From Methanocatella intestini (GTDB lineage Archaea; Methanobacteriota; Methanobacteria; Methanobacteriales; Methanobacteriaceae), in assembly GCF_002252585.1 (NCBI RefSeq), contig NZ_NQLD01000011.1: a stretch of DNA of 64,000 nt; one strand, written 5' to 3'. The notes below the pieces were generated by a model. The model made no database searches, was not told the DNA's origin, and was given only the letters and a program-made list of their open reading frames with translations. Positions within the stretch are counted from its first letter, which is position 1. The number at the start of each line of letters is the position of its first letter. This document shows positions 43,734 to 53,436 of the stretch, piece by piece. A program made the translations under genes and the position numbers.

Positions 43734-46700
43734 TTAGAATGGTAAAGATGTATAATAACTCTTAAAAGTAAATGTATTAATATTCCAATTCTTTATTACA
43801 CCTAATGAGTTTCTAGAACTTACTGGATCAGCAACTACCCACGTATCACCAATTAATACCTGAGCCCAAACATGACCTATAGGTCCGCTTGAAAAAGTAC
43901 ATGTTCCATGAACATATCTTGCTGGAAGATCTGCTGCTCTAAATAATGCTATAACTAAATGAGCCTGGTCACAGCAGTTACCTCTTTTATCAGTTAAAGT
44001 TTTTTTAGCACCCCGAGTAGTATCATAATAACCAGCATAAGCTATATTATCAATAACATAATCAAGTATTGCACTAGCTTTTTGTGTTGGTGTTGATAGT
44101 CCTGCAGTTAATTTTTGAGCTAAAGCAACAATTGTAGGGTCATCAACTTGACAATTAGCAGTAGCCTGCAAATATTTATCAATATTCGCTAATTCACTTT
44201 CAGTAGCTTTTACATTGACTCTATTGATTACAAATTGAGAAGAGTCAGAATCTATTGACTTAATAGCAACATAAGCAGGTAACTGTTGATTATTACCATA
44301 AAACGCAACAACACGAGCAAATGCATATACCAAACCATCAAAAGTTACAGTTCCTACACTAGAGGATATGGATTCTGGAGCTTTACCATTAGCATTTACA
44401 TAATCTATAATAGCTTGTGCAACACTAATATAATCTACCAAATTACCTAAATTAGCACACTTGGTGTAGTTAGACGGGTTAGTTGCATCTTTAGAATTTA
44501 AATCGCTTAAATCACCATTATTTATATTTATAGTTGCTATAGCTGCAAGATATAAGAATTGTGCTAAAGTATAACTTTCACCATTTATTAAAACGGAATC
44601 TGGCAATTTGCCCTCTGATTCAATAAATGATTTTACAACTTTAGATGCATCAATTATATTTGCAATTGAGATAGTGCCAGATACATGAATATATGACTGT
44701 CCGCTGTTTGAGTAATTACCGCCAATTGTAGGATAATAATAATAAGCTATCGGATAGTCTCCTTTTTCTAAAGAATCAATAGTTATTGTAGCTATACCTC
44801 CACTGTTAGTAATTGCAGTTTTAGTAATACCATTATAATAGAACTTAATAGTTGCTCCATTAATTGGATTATTTTTAGCATCAGTTAATTTAACATTGAA
44901 ATTACCACTAGTTCCTACATTCATGTTAATATCATCTGCAGCAAGTATAGTTCCGTTAACCAAAATCATATTTGAACCAGACCCTTTACAGAGAGTATCA
45001 TTTATTGCATATGAAATCTTGTAATAACCTACATTAAGATTAATGTTTAATTTAGCAATACCTGATTGATCAGTATATTTAGTATATGTAACTCCAGAGA
45101 CTGTAAATAGAACAGCAATGTCTTTAACGGGGTTTTTATCTTTATCAGTGATTGCAACTTCAAAAGCAGAACCGTCGTTTGGTAACATCACTAAATCATT
45201 TCCTTTAATATTTAAAGTTTGTTTAGCAACAACAACATTGTTTGATCCATCATTATAATCTAAAGCACCTTTATTAGAATAATAATAAGAAATTACATAA
45301 TTTCCAGGATATAATCTAATATCTATACTTGCTACACCATTTGAATCAGTTGTACGATTATAAGCAACACCATTAATTAAGAAAGTAATGATTTTATTAG
45401 CTAAAGGTTTACCATTTAAATCTGTTAATGTAACTCTAAATTTAGAACCATCATTATAAACCATGCTTACATCATTACCAGTTAATATAGTAGTTGAATT
45501 TATAACATGAAGTATGCTACTTGACTTAGAAGGATAATAACCTATAACTCCATTAAAGCCATAAGTTACATTATAATCACCTTTTTCTAAATTAGAAATA
45601 GTGATAGTAGCATTACCATTTTCATCAGTAGTGGCAGTTACTTCTTTATTATTATATTTAAAGTAAACTGTTTGATTTTCAATTGGATTTCCTTTTATAT
45701 CAACTAATGTTACAGTATAATTACTATTAATACTATTTATAATAATATATGCATCTTTACCAATTATAGTAGTATTTGAACTGCTAACACCAATATTATT
45801 AGATACCTCAAGACCATTATAACTACTTGTAATAATATAATTATTTGGATAAAGTCTGATACCTAACTTTGCAATACCATTTTCATCAGTAACCTTATCA
45901 TAGAACACACCATTAATATTAAACCTAACAGTAGTATTTGCTAAAGGTTTACCTTGACCATCAATGACCTTAATAGTAAATGCAGTACCGTCCCTATAAT
46001 ACATAGTAATATTATTATTATCTATCAAAGTAGACAATACATTAATATTATAACCATGTGATTCACCATTAGGATGATAAGCAGTCAATATATAATTACC
46101 AGGATAAAGTGAAATAGTTAAATTTGCAGTACCCTTATTATTTGTTCTTTTTTCATAGATAACACCATTAATATTAAACCTAACAGTTTCATTAACTAAT
46201 GGATTACCCATAGCATCATAAAAAGTTGCATAATATTGAGTACCATTCCTGAAGTATTTAATTATATCACTACTATTAATAGTAGATAAAACAGTAATAT
46301 TATTAGCAGACATTTCACCATTAGGATGGATTGCTGTCAATATATATTTATTAGGATTTAAAGCTATGCTTAAATTAGCTATACCATCATTATTAGTATT
46401 ACGAGTATAGAAAACACCATTAATATTGAATCTAACTTCTGCATTAACTAATGGGTTTCCATTTCCATCAACAAATTTTGCATAATATTGAGTACCATTT
46501 CTATAGAACTTCACAACATCATTTGCAGATATTGTAGATAATACTTCAACTAAATTTGTAACTGAAGAACCTCCATACAATGAAGAACCTGCATAACTTG
46601 CTGTAATATTATACTTACCAACAGCCAAGTTAATATTCATAGATGCAACACCATCACTACCAGTAGTACGATTATAAAGTTTACCATTTATTAAAAATGA

Positions 46701-47126
46701 TACAGTTTGATTAGATAATGCTTTACCAGTAATATCAGTTAATTTTACATCATAAGTAGTGCCATTTTTAAAGTACAAAGTTGTATTATGACCACTTAAA
46801 GTAGTATTTGAAAGAGAACTTTGAGCTTCAGAAATAACACCATTGTCTGAAATCTGTTGTAATTCTATAACATTATTATTCTCATAATTAGATCGAATTA
46901 CTCCACTATTGGAATAATCAATATTAGAGTTATAAGAATAATTATCTGAGATAGATCCATTACTAGAAACTTCTAAATTTTGATAAGATAATTGATTATC
47001 ATCTTGTATCAAGTTTGAATTTTCGATATCAGAAACATTGTTTAAATCCACAGCACATACAGATCCTAACATCAGGAAGAATGCACATATAACTGAAATA
47101 AACAATGCTTTATTTATCTTTGAAAT
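43734..47126 (-). CDS. Secreted adhesin-like protein: Ig-like repeats, pseudomurein-binding repeats, transglutaminase-like domain
   Basis: The product has about 1130 residues. A Sec signal peptide (basic stretch, then FISVICAFFLMLGSVCA) is followed by eight Ig-like repeats of about 85-95 residues, each with a FxINGVxYxRxTxxxGxAxLxIxLxPGNY-type pattern. Two pseudomurein-binding repeats follow (VLINGESYTLAQFLYLAAIATININNG and the YVAIKSID region). The C-terminal transglutaminase-like fold has NCCDQAHL (Cys), GHVWAQV (His) and VADPVSS (Asp). It is likely a wall-bound surface protein; the domain could crosslink or cleave pseudomurein peptides, as in PeiW. The start is taken as ATT at 47126, five bases after GGTG; TTG at 47105 is too far from it and truncates the signal peptide. 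Confidence 0.85.
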   Translation of the reverse strand: MSKINKALFISVICAFFLMLGSVCAVDLNNVSDIENSNLIQDDNQLSYQNLEVSSNGSISDNYSYNSNIDYSNSGVIRSNYENNNVIELQQISDNGVISEAQSSLSNTTLSGHNTTLYFKNGTTYDVKLTDITGKALSNQTVSFLINGKLYNRTTGSDGVASMNINLAVGKYNITASYAGSSLYGGSSVTNLVEVLSTISANDVVKFYRNGTQYYAKFVDGNGNPLVNAEVRFNINGVFYTRNTNNDGIANLSIALNPNKYILTAIHPNGEMSANNITVLSTINSSDIIKYFRNGTQYYATFYDAMGNPLVNETVRFNINGVIYEKRTNNKGTANLTISLYPGNYILTAYHPNGESHGYNINVLSTLIDNNNITMYYRDGTAFTIKVIDGQGKPLANTTVRFNINGVFYDKVTDENGIAKLGIRLYPNNYIITSSYNGLEVSNNIGVSSSNTTIIGKDAYIIINSINSNYTVTLVDIKGNPIENQTVYFKYNNKEVTATTDENGNATITISNLEKGDYNVTYGFNGVIGYYPSKSSSILHVINSTTILTGNDVSMVYNDGSKFRVTLTDLNGKPLANKIITFLINGVAYNRTTDSNGVASIDIRLYPGNYVISYYYSNKGALDYNDGSNNVVVAKQTLNIKGNDLVMLPNDGSAFEVAITDKDKNPVKDIAVLFTVSGVTYTKYTDQSGIAKLNINLNVGYYKISYAINDTLCKGSGSNMILVNGTILAADDINMNVGTSGNFNVKLTDAKNNPINGATIKFYYNGITKTAITNSGGIATITIDSLEKGDYPIAYYYYPTIGGNYSNSGQSYIHVSGTISIANIIDASKVVKSFIESEGKLPDSVLINGESYTLAQFLYLAAIATININNGDLSDLNSKDATNPSNYTKCANLGNLVDYISVAQAIIDYVNANGKAPESISSSVGTVTFDGLVYAFARVVAFYGNNQQLPAYVAIKSIDSDSSQFVINRVNVKATESELANIDKYLQATANCQVDDPTIVALAQKLTAGLSTPTQKASAILDYVIDNIAYAGYYDTTRGAKKTLTDKRGNCCDQAHLVIALFRAADLPARYVHGTCTFSSGPIGHVWAQVLIGDTWVVADPVSSRNSLGVIKNWNINTFTFKSYYTSLPF

Positions 47127-47606
47127 TTTTCCACCTCTTAGTTCTCATTACGAAAATTTTAATAAAAATATTATATTATACTAACATATAGTATTCATAA
47201 TGAGTAATTATAGATTTAGAATTTATTATTATATAAATGTTTTTACAACTTCATTGATAAAAAAACCCATTTAAATTAGCTAAATCCGTGAAAAAATAAT
47301 TAAAAGTTTTATAAAATTTAAATTAAAAACAAATAATATTGAAATAAGTAAAAAAAGGATAAACTATCTTCAATTTAAATTCAAAAATTAAACACACAAT
47401 GAAAAATAAATCTTACATATAACCAAGTAGCATATTTAAAATCTAATTCAATTGAAGTTTTAAATAGAAAATACATTGAAAATTTATTTTTATAATGAAA
47501 AATACAACGATACAATCCAATAATTATAAAATAATGAATTTAAGTCAAATATTTAAAAAATAAGTAAATTTTTCAAAAAAAACCTAAAAATTTCATAGTT
47601 GATTCC
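47127..47606. other. Gene-free, A/T-rich 480-base stretch with promoters only
   Basis: It lies between the adhesin-like gene and the radical SAM gene. A TATA-like AGTATAATATAATA near 47170 fits the adhesin promoter, about 45-60 bases ahead of it. I see no RNA gene, repeat or convincing small ORF in the rest. Confidence 0.5.
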
Positions 47607-49169
47607 ATGATTTATGAAAAAAATATTTTCCAAAAAAACCATAAAAACATAGATTTAAGATTTGGACTTGCATATCCGAACATCTATAAAACAGCTATGT
47701 CATCATTAGGCTATAATATATTATATAATTTAATTAATGAAAGGCAAGACACATGGTGTGAACGAATCATTTATCCCAATACTAAATCTATTGAGTCAAA
47801 TACTCCTATGAAACACTTTGATATAATCAGTTTTTCCCTGCAATTTGAAGAAGATTATTTTAATGTTTTAGAAATGATTAAACAATCTGAAATTCCCCTT
47901 AAAAGAAAAGACAGAAGTGAAAATGATCCTTTAATAATAGCTGGAGGTCCTTGTGCAACTGCAAATCCAATGCCATTATCAGATTATATTGATGTGTTTA
48001 TAATCGGCGAAGGAGAAGTTACTATAAATAAATTTTTAGATAAATACCTGGAAAATAAAAATTTAGATAATTTTTTAGATATTCCCGGAGTATACATCCC
48101 CAAATTTAACAACGATACAAAAATAGCTCTCATAGATGATATGAAAAATGCATACCATATAACACAGCCAATCATTACCAAAACTGACGAAGAAGCTTAT
48201 AAAACTGTGTTTAGTGATTCAATTATGCTAAATGTTTCAAGAGGATGTACAAGAGGTTGTAGATTCTGCATGTCCAGCTATCTTTACAGACCATTAAGAG
48301 AAACTAAAATAGAAGAATTAGTTAACATAGCAATAAAAACACGAGAAAATACTAATTTAAATAAAATAACATTAATTGGAGCTGCTGTTGGAGATTATTA
48401 TGATTTAGAAGGTCTTACAAAAGCTCTTGAAAGTGAAGACTTTCAAATAGCCACACCATCTCTACGTATAGACTCACTTAGTAGAAAAACTTTAGAAACT
48501 TTAAAAAAAAGTGGTTTAAAAAGCATTACAATTGCTCCAGAGTCTATTTCAAAGCTACGTGAAAGGATTAATAAAAATATTTCTGATGAAAAAATATTTT
48601 CCGTAATAAAAAATGCAGTTGAACTTGATTTTAATATTAAATTATACTTTTTAATTGGAATTCCCTATGAAAGTAAAGAAGATATAGAAGAGTTAGCTAA
48701 CTATATTGAAAAAATAGCAAATATGCATAAAAATAGAAAATACATAAAATTTAGTATCAATCCAATTATTCCAAAACCTCAAACTCCATTACAATGGGAA
48801 TTTTATAATTTTAAAGACATTAAATCAAAAACAAGATATTTAAAAAAGAAATTAAGGAAATATAATGTTAAATTCGAAAGTCCGAAAAAAGGGTTGATTC
48901 AATATATATTATCTTGTGGAAATAGGGAAGTTGGTGCACTTATTGAAAAATCTTTAACAGAAGAGGTAACATTGAAAGAATGGCAGAGTTACTTGCCAAA
49001 TTATAATATCAATGATGAACTACCTTGGTCTAAAATTGATATTGGAATTAAATCTAATTTTTTAAAAACAGAAAACAGAAGATTAAAAACAAAAAAGCAA
49101 ACCCCATGGTGTGGAGATTCTCCATGTTATAACTGTGGACCATGCAACCAGAAAAAATTTTTAAATTAA
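47607..49169 (+). CDS. B12-type radical SAM protein (COG1032)
   Basis: The 520-residue protein has an N-terminal cobalamin-binding-like region followed by the radical SAM barrel. The cluster motif CTRGCRFC places Cys214, Cys218 and Cys221. The C-terminus has an extra Cys-rich end (CGDSPCYNCGPC), which could bind a further cluster or zinc. The family often modifies RNA or protein; the substrate is unknown. An aminotransferase gene follows 40 bases later in the same direction. Confidence 0.85.
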   Translation: MIYEKNIFQKNHKNIDLRFGLAYPNIYKTAMSSLGYNILYNLINERQDTWCERIIYPNTKSIESNTPMKHFDIISFSLQFEEDYFNVLEMIKQSEIPLKRKDRSENDPLIIAGGPCATANPMPLSDYIDVFIIGEGEVTINKFLDKYLENKNLDNFLDIPGVYIPKFNNDTKIALIDDMKNAYHITQPIITKTDEEAYKTVFSDSIMLNVSRGCTRGCRFCMSSYLYRPLRETKIEELVNIAIKTRENTNLNKITLIGAAVGDYYDLEGLTKALESEDFQIATPSLRIDSLSRKTLETLKKSGLKSITIAPESISKLRERINKNISDEKIFSVIKNAVELDFNIKLYFLIGIPYESKEDIEELANYIEKIANMHKNRKYIKFSINPIIPKPQTPLQWEFYNFKDIKSKTRYLKKKLRKYNVKFESPKKGLIQYILSCGNREVGALIEKSLTEEVTLKEWQSYLPNYNINDELPWSKIDIGIKSNFLKTENRRLKTKKQTPWCGDSPCYNCGPCNQKKFLN

Positions 49170-49209
49170 AAATAATATAATAAATAATAATACTTAGTGA
49201 GGAAAAAAT

Positions 49210-50325
49210 ATGATAAATCCTGCAAAAAGAACCAGTACAATTGAATTATCCCAGATAAGAAAAATGTTTGAAGTTACAAATCCTACTGCTATAAATTTAG
49301 GAATCGGAGAACCTGACTTTGACGTTCCTGAAAACATTAAATTAGCTATGGAACAATCAATAAAAAATAATGAAACACATTATACTCCAAATAAAGGTTA
49401 TATTGAATTAAGAGAAGCCATCACTCAAAAATTCAAAAAGGACAACAATATAAATACAAATCCTGAAAACATAATAGTTACTGCAGGAGCTAGTGAAGCA
49501 TTATATATGTGTGCACAGGCATTTATTGATAAAAATGATGAGGTAATTTTACCAGACCCAAGTTTCCTGTCATATGAAGCCTGTATAAAGTTAGCTGATG
49601 GAAAAGTTGTTGGAGTTAATTGTGAAATGGAAAATGAATTTAAATTAAAAGCAAGCGATGTTCAGGAAAAAATAAACAAAAATACTAAAGCTATAATTTT
49701 AAATTCACCCTCAAACCCAACTGGAGCAGTGATGGATAAAGAAGATATTAAAGCTATTGCAGATTTATCTATAGACCACGATTTCTTAATTATATCTGAT
49801 GAAATCTATGAAAAAATCATCTATGATAAAAAACACTATTCCCCTGCAGCATATAGTGATAATGTAATAACCATAAACGGATTTTCAAAAACATATGCAA
49901 TGACTGGCCTTAGAATAGGTTATTTAAATGCAAAAGAAGAATATTTGGAAGAACTGCTTAAAATTCACCAATATAATATAGCATGTGCTAACTCAACAGC
50001 CCAAAGAGGAGCTTATGAAGCATTAACAGGACCTCAAGATACAGTTAACAAAATGGTTAATGAATTTAAAAAGAGAAGAGACTTGATTGTATCCAGATTA
50101 AATAAAATGGGATATAAAACTGTAAATGCACAAGGTGCTTTTTATGTATTTCCAAAAATTGAAAATCCTGAAGAATTTGTTAAAAAATCCGCTGAAAATG
50201 GAGTTATAACCGTTCCAGGTGTTGCATTTGGACAAAATGGTAAAAATCATGTGAGAATGTCTTATGCAAACTCTTATGAAAATATAGTTAAAGCTATGGA
50301 TATTTTAGAAAAAGGTGTTAATTAA
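49210..50325 (+). CDS. Class I/II aminotransferase (aspartate aminotransferase-like)
   Basis: The 371-residue PLP enzyme has NLGIGEPDFDVPENIK near residues 34-49, the PNPTG-like SPSNPTGAV, an ISDEIYEKI Asp, and the Schiff-base lysine Lys227 in NGFSKTYAMTGLRIGY. Its overall size and motifs fit fold-type I aspartate or broad-range aminotransferase of amino acid synthesis. The exact substrate cannot be told. Its stop overlaps the start of the cation transporter. Confidence 0.88.
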   Translation: MINPAKRTSTIELSQIRKMFEVTNPTAINLGIGEPDFDVPENIKLAMEQSIKNNETHYTPNKGYIELREAITQKFKKDNNINTNPENIIVTAGASEALYMCAQAFIDKNDEVILPDPSFLSYEACIKLADGKVVGVNCEMENEFKLKASDVQEKINKNTKAIILNSPSNPTGAVMDKEDIKAIADLSIDHDFLIISDEIYEKIIYDKKHYSPAAYSDNVITINGFSKTYAMTGLRIGYLNAKEEYLEELLKIHQYNIACANSTAQRGAYEALTGPQDTVNKMVNEFKKRRDLIVSRLNKMGYKTVNAQGAFYVFPKIENPEEFVKKSAENGVITVPGVAFGQNGKNHVRMSYANSYENIVKAMDILEKGVN

Positions 50326-51230
50326 TGGATGAATTTAGAACCAAAGGCGGAACAAAAGCAGCGATTGTCGGAATAGGATCAAATACTTTTCTTACTATTT
50401 TTAATATTGCAATTGGAATAATGTCTGGAAGTTATGCATTAATCTCTGAAGGAGCACATACTTTATCAGATGTTGCAACTTCCATAATTGCATATCTTGG
50501 ATTTAGAATAGGTCAAAAACCGGCTGATGAAGAACATCCTTTAGGACATGGTCGTGCTGAAGCTATTGCAGGACTTATAATTGTATTATTTTTAACTATG
50601 GTAGCTTATGAAATCATGACTGGAGCTATAACCAAAATATTCCACCCTGAACTTATAACAACCCCAAGTTATCTTGCTGCAATTATGGCATTAATTGGAA
50701 TTGGAGTTAATCTTTGTATAAGCAGATATATTATTGCACTTGGAAAAAAAATAAGAAGCCCTGCTATTGTGGCAGATGGAAATCACCAAAAAGTAGACAT
50801 CTTCTCATCAATAGCTATTTTAGTTGGAGTTTTTGCATCAAATAGTGGATACCCAATAATTGATCCGATTATAGGTCTTATTATAGGATTATTTATTTTA
50901 AAAACTGCATATACTATTGGAAAAGAGAATATAGACAATATCATGGGAAAAATACCTTCTAAAAAATTAATTAAAGATATTGAAAAAGCAGCTATTAAAA
51001 CTCCTCAAGTACAGGGAGCACATAATATCAAAGTAGAATATTTGGGGTCATATTCCGTTGTTTCATTGCATATTGAACTTGATGAAAATATGACATTAAA
51101 AGAATCCCATAAAATAGTCCATAGAGCTCAAAACAATGTGCTTAAAAAAGTTCCATTAGTAAAATCAGTAACAATACATGCCTGTCCTGCAGGAATAAAA
51201 TATGATCATAAGCAAGAAATAGATAAATAA
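50325..51230 (+). CDS. Cation diffusion facilitator (CDF) metal exporter
   Basis: The 301-residue protein has six membrane helices in the first 210 residues and a soluble C-terminal metal-sensing domain. The metal site is suggested by SEGAHTLSDV at 41-50 and by DGNHQKVDIFSS. This is the Zn/Fe/Mn CDF family, exchanging metal for protons. It overlaps the aminotransferase gene by one base, likely chance operon packing. The end is eight bases from the tRNA gene. Confidence 0.93.
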   Translation: MDEFRTKGGTKAAIVGIGSNTFLTIFNIAIGIMSGSYALISEGAHTLSDVATSIIAYLGFRIGQKPADEEHPLGHGRAEAIAGLIIVLFLTMVAYEIMTGAITKIFHPELITTPSYLAAIMALIGIGVNLCISRYIIALGKKIRSPAIVADGNHQKVDIFSSIAILVGVFASNSGYPIIDPIIGLIIGLFILKTAYTIGKENIDNIMGKIPSKKLIKDIEKAAIKTPQVQGAHNIKVEYLGSYSVVSLHIELDENMTLKESHKIVHRAQNNVLKKVPLVKSVTIHACPAGIKYDHKQEIDK

Positions 51231-51238
51231 ATTAAAAA

Positions 51239-51322
51239 CGCCGGGAACGGGATTTGAACCCGTGTGATCATAAGATCATCGGATTAGCAGTCCGACGCCG
51301 TACCAGGCTGGGCCATCCCGAC
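51239..51322 (-). tRNA. tRNA-Ser (anticodon GCT)
   Basis: A complete 84-base type II tRNA. The acceptor stem GTCGGGA pairs with TCCCGGC and the discriminator is G; CCA is not encoded. The anticodon loop holds CTGCTAA, giving anticodon GCT, which reads AGC and AGT serine codons. The extra-long variable arm (GATGATCTTATGATCA) fits serine. A TATA box (ATTATATATTAC) at 51341-51353 lies at the proper distance upstream. Confidence 0.95.
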
Positions 51323-51427
51323 AATATATAAAAAAACAAAGTAATATATAATCTGTTTAAACTTATTAATAAAGTTAATTGTTTTTATAAAAATGGCACG
51401 TTCAAAAGTGGACTAATCTCAAAACTA

Positions 51428-51700
51428 TAAGTTATCTAAAAAACCCAACTCCACCCCGTGGTTCTACAAGCATCAACTGTTAATAGTAGAGCTGCTCCCT
51501 TCCGGGCCTGACACGTTCCCATATTTAAGATAATTAACTTTTACCCTCCAGTAAAAGTCCTATCACCATCAATCCTGTAGGACGAAGTTTCTATGCCGTT
51601 TTTCTTAGGCTCATAATTCCTTAAAAAGCCGCCTTTTGAACTTCAACTGCACCAAAGGGGGTGTGTGCTTACAGAGGACCCCTAACCCTCCAGTCTAGCC
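51428..51700 (-). ncRNA. Signal recognition particle RNA (7S)
   Basis: The minus strand holds the universal helix 8 motif, GTCAGGCCCGGAAGGGAGCAGC split as in SRP RNA, with the GGAA tetraloop. The 5' region near 51695 (CTAGA) pairs with a 3' TTTAG near 51437 to form the archaeal helix 1. A TATA box at 51723-51731 (TTTATATAA) fits a start near 51700. The total is about 270 bases; the exact ends are uncertain. SecY and the ribosomal exit proteins encoded earlier are its functional partners. Confidence 0.9.
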
Positions 51701-51722
51701 ATATACATATATGAGACTAATA

Positions 51723-51731
51723 TTATATAAA
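51723..51731 (-). promoter_or_regulatory. TATA box of the SRP RNA gene
   Basis: The minus strand reads TTTATATAA about 25-30 bases ahead of the inferred RNA start near 51700. The 285 bases from here to the CBS gene carry no gene that I can see. Confidence 0.6.
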
Positions 51732-52016
51732 GGTTAGGTAAAAAATTCCAATTCTAGAAAAAATGTCCATTACTAGAACTAACATATAACACTCTTTAAT
51801 CTCTAAAAATAGCTATAAATTGATTATATTCAACAATAATAATTTAAATTTGATTAAACTAAATACAAAAGTATTTTAAAATAAACAACTTAAAAATCAA
51901 AATTTAGATTATTTTAAAAATAATAACTTGAAAAACAGAATACTGGAAAAAAAACTTATTCCAATAAACCATGGAAATTTATTAAAATAAGAAAAAAATA
52001 GAAATTATGAGATAAT

Positions 52017-52409
52017 TTAGAAAATTAACTTAATTATGTCTCCATCTGAAATAATCCCTACTAATTTACCATTTTCAACAACCGGCAACTGATTTAATAT
52101 GTTTGAATCAGGAGCATTAGATTTCATAGTTTCAATAGCTTCAGAAATAGTGTTTTCTGGTGAAACAGTTACAACATCTTTAATCATAATAGATTTAACA
52201 TCAGTTCCTAACTCATATTTATCCAATATTAAATTATGGCCCAAATCAGTTGCAGTAATAATACCTACTAATTTACCATCATCAACAACAGGCATTGCAC
52301 TTATTTTATGTTCCATAAGTTCTTCAAATGCATTAACTACATCTACATTAGAAGTTGTAGTAATTACATCAGTTGTCATTATTTCTTTTACTTTCTTGTT
52401 TAACATCAT
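52017..52409 (-). CDS. Paired CBS-domain protein
   Basis: The 130-residue protein is one Bateman module of two CBS motifs. The first has DVVNAFEELMEHKISAMPVVDDGKLVGIITATDL and the second NTISEAIETMKSNAPDSNILNQLPVVENGKLVGIISDGDI. Such proteins bind adenine nucleotides or AdoMet and tune partner enzymes. The start is the ATG at 52409 (MMLNKKVKEIM), supported by GGAGG five bases before. It begins inside the end of the 2-phosphoglycerate kinase gene, so the two are coupled. Confidence 0.88.
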   Translation of the reverse strand: MMLNKKVKEIMTTDVITTTSNVDVVNAFEELMEHKISAMPVVDDGKLVGIITATDLGHNLILDKYELGTDVKSIMIKDVVTVSPENTISEAIETMKSNAPDSNILNQLPVVENGKLVGIISDGDIIKLIF

Positions 52410-53301
52410 AACTTCCTCCATATTTTTCAATAATATCATTAACCATTATATCAATCGTATATGTAACATCAACATTATCAATAATTTTTGAATTATGCTT
52501 TATTGCTTGGTCAATCATAAAAGACTGAGTTTTTCTAATTAAATGAAAATTGCTTAAATAATTATCAAGTGACCTCTTAACCCACGGTTGCCTACACCTT
52601 GAATAAAATCTGGATTTATGAGTATTTTCATCTCTAACAATTAATGTAAATAAAATAACATTACTTTTACGAATAAGGTCTTCTTTTATGAATCCCGGCA
52701 CTATATGAACACCCTCAATAATTATGCTGATTCCTTCTTTTAATGCTCTTTCAATAACAGCTTCCACACCTACATTCACAACATCCACATGACTAATAAA
52801 ACCTTCAACAACAGGATCCGGACCTAAAAGTGGTGTTCTAATACTTTCATATGCATTAAAACTAGATTTATGAATAACAGGACTTAATTCTTGAGAAACT
52901 ATTTTACGCATAACTTCACGTATCATATCTGTGCTAATTAAATTCTTTAATCCCAAACGACTAGCTAATTCAAATGCCATAGATGAAGTTCCAACTCCTG
53001 AAGCTCCACCAATTAAAATAATAAGTGGTTCTTTTGATTTTCTAACATTTCTCCATTTAATATATTTCTCTGCAAGAACAGGATCAACATGATTTTTCAG
53101 ATAATTAGTTACAAAGATAGCTAAATCTTCAATAGAAATTTCAGAAATATTTTCTTCAAGAAGTTTATTTTCAATACAAGTAGCTATTTCATAAGATTTA
53201 TCATAGCCTAAATCAGTGATGTATAAAGAACGAGCCATTATACCCTTTGAAAAAGGCTCTTTGTACTTCTTTTTACCAACAGCACCTTTAATCATAATCA
53301 T
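52369..53301 (-). CDS. pgk2: 2-phosphoglycerate kinase
   Basis: This makes 2,3-diphosphoglycerate from 2-phosphoglycerate and ATP. It is the first step toward cyclic 2,3-diphosphoglycerate, a stabilising solute of Methanobacteriales. The N-terminal ATP-cone-like part (about residues 10-90) precedes a P-loop GGASGVGTSS at about 98-107 (numbering from the ATG at 53301). A segment YSRCRQPWVKRSLDNYL follows in the kinase core. The cyclic synthetase is not in the window. The start has an alternative GTG at 53310. Confidence 0.92.
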   Translation of the reverse strand: MIMIKGAVGKKKYKEPFSKGIMARSLYITDLGYDKSYEIATCIENKLLEENISEISIEDLAIFVTNYLKNHVDPVLAEKYIKWRNVRKSKEPLIILIGGASGVGTSSMAFELASRLGLKNLISTDMIREVMRKIVSQELSPVIHKSSFNAYESIRTPLLGPDPVVEGFISHVDVVNVGVEAVIERALKEGISIIIEGVHIVPGFIKEDLIRKSNVILFTLIVRDENTHKSRFYSRCRQPWVKRSLDNYLSNFHLIRKTQSFMIDQAIKHNSKIIDNVDVTYTIDIMVNDIIEKYGGSYDVKQESKRNNDN

Positions 53302-53392
53302 AATAATCACAAACTAATTATTTTAATTTTAGGAATATAAATAGATATCTTAAATTAATATTAAATAAAATTTGTGATTTGATTTTTGCTAC

Positions 53393-53427
53393 TGAAAAAA
53401 GAATAAAAAAAGAATAAAAAGAGATAA
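53393..53427 (-). terminator. T-tract terminator after the phosphoesterase operon
   Basis: Three T-runs of five to seven bases within 35 bases follow the stop at 53437 on the minus strand. Confidence 0.4.
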
Positions 53428-53436
53428 ATAAACTAT

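Noticed and set aside
51380..51722. Possible RNase P RNA
   Set aside because: The GTCAGGCCCGGAAGGGAGCAGC core and GGAA tetraloop are diagnostic of SRP RNA helix 8; no RNase P core motif was seen.
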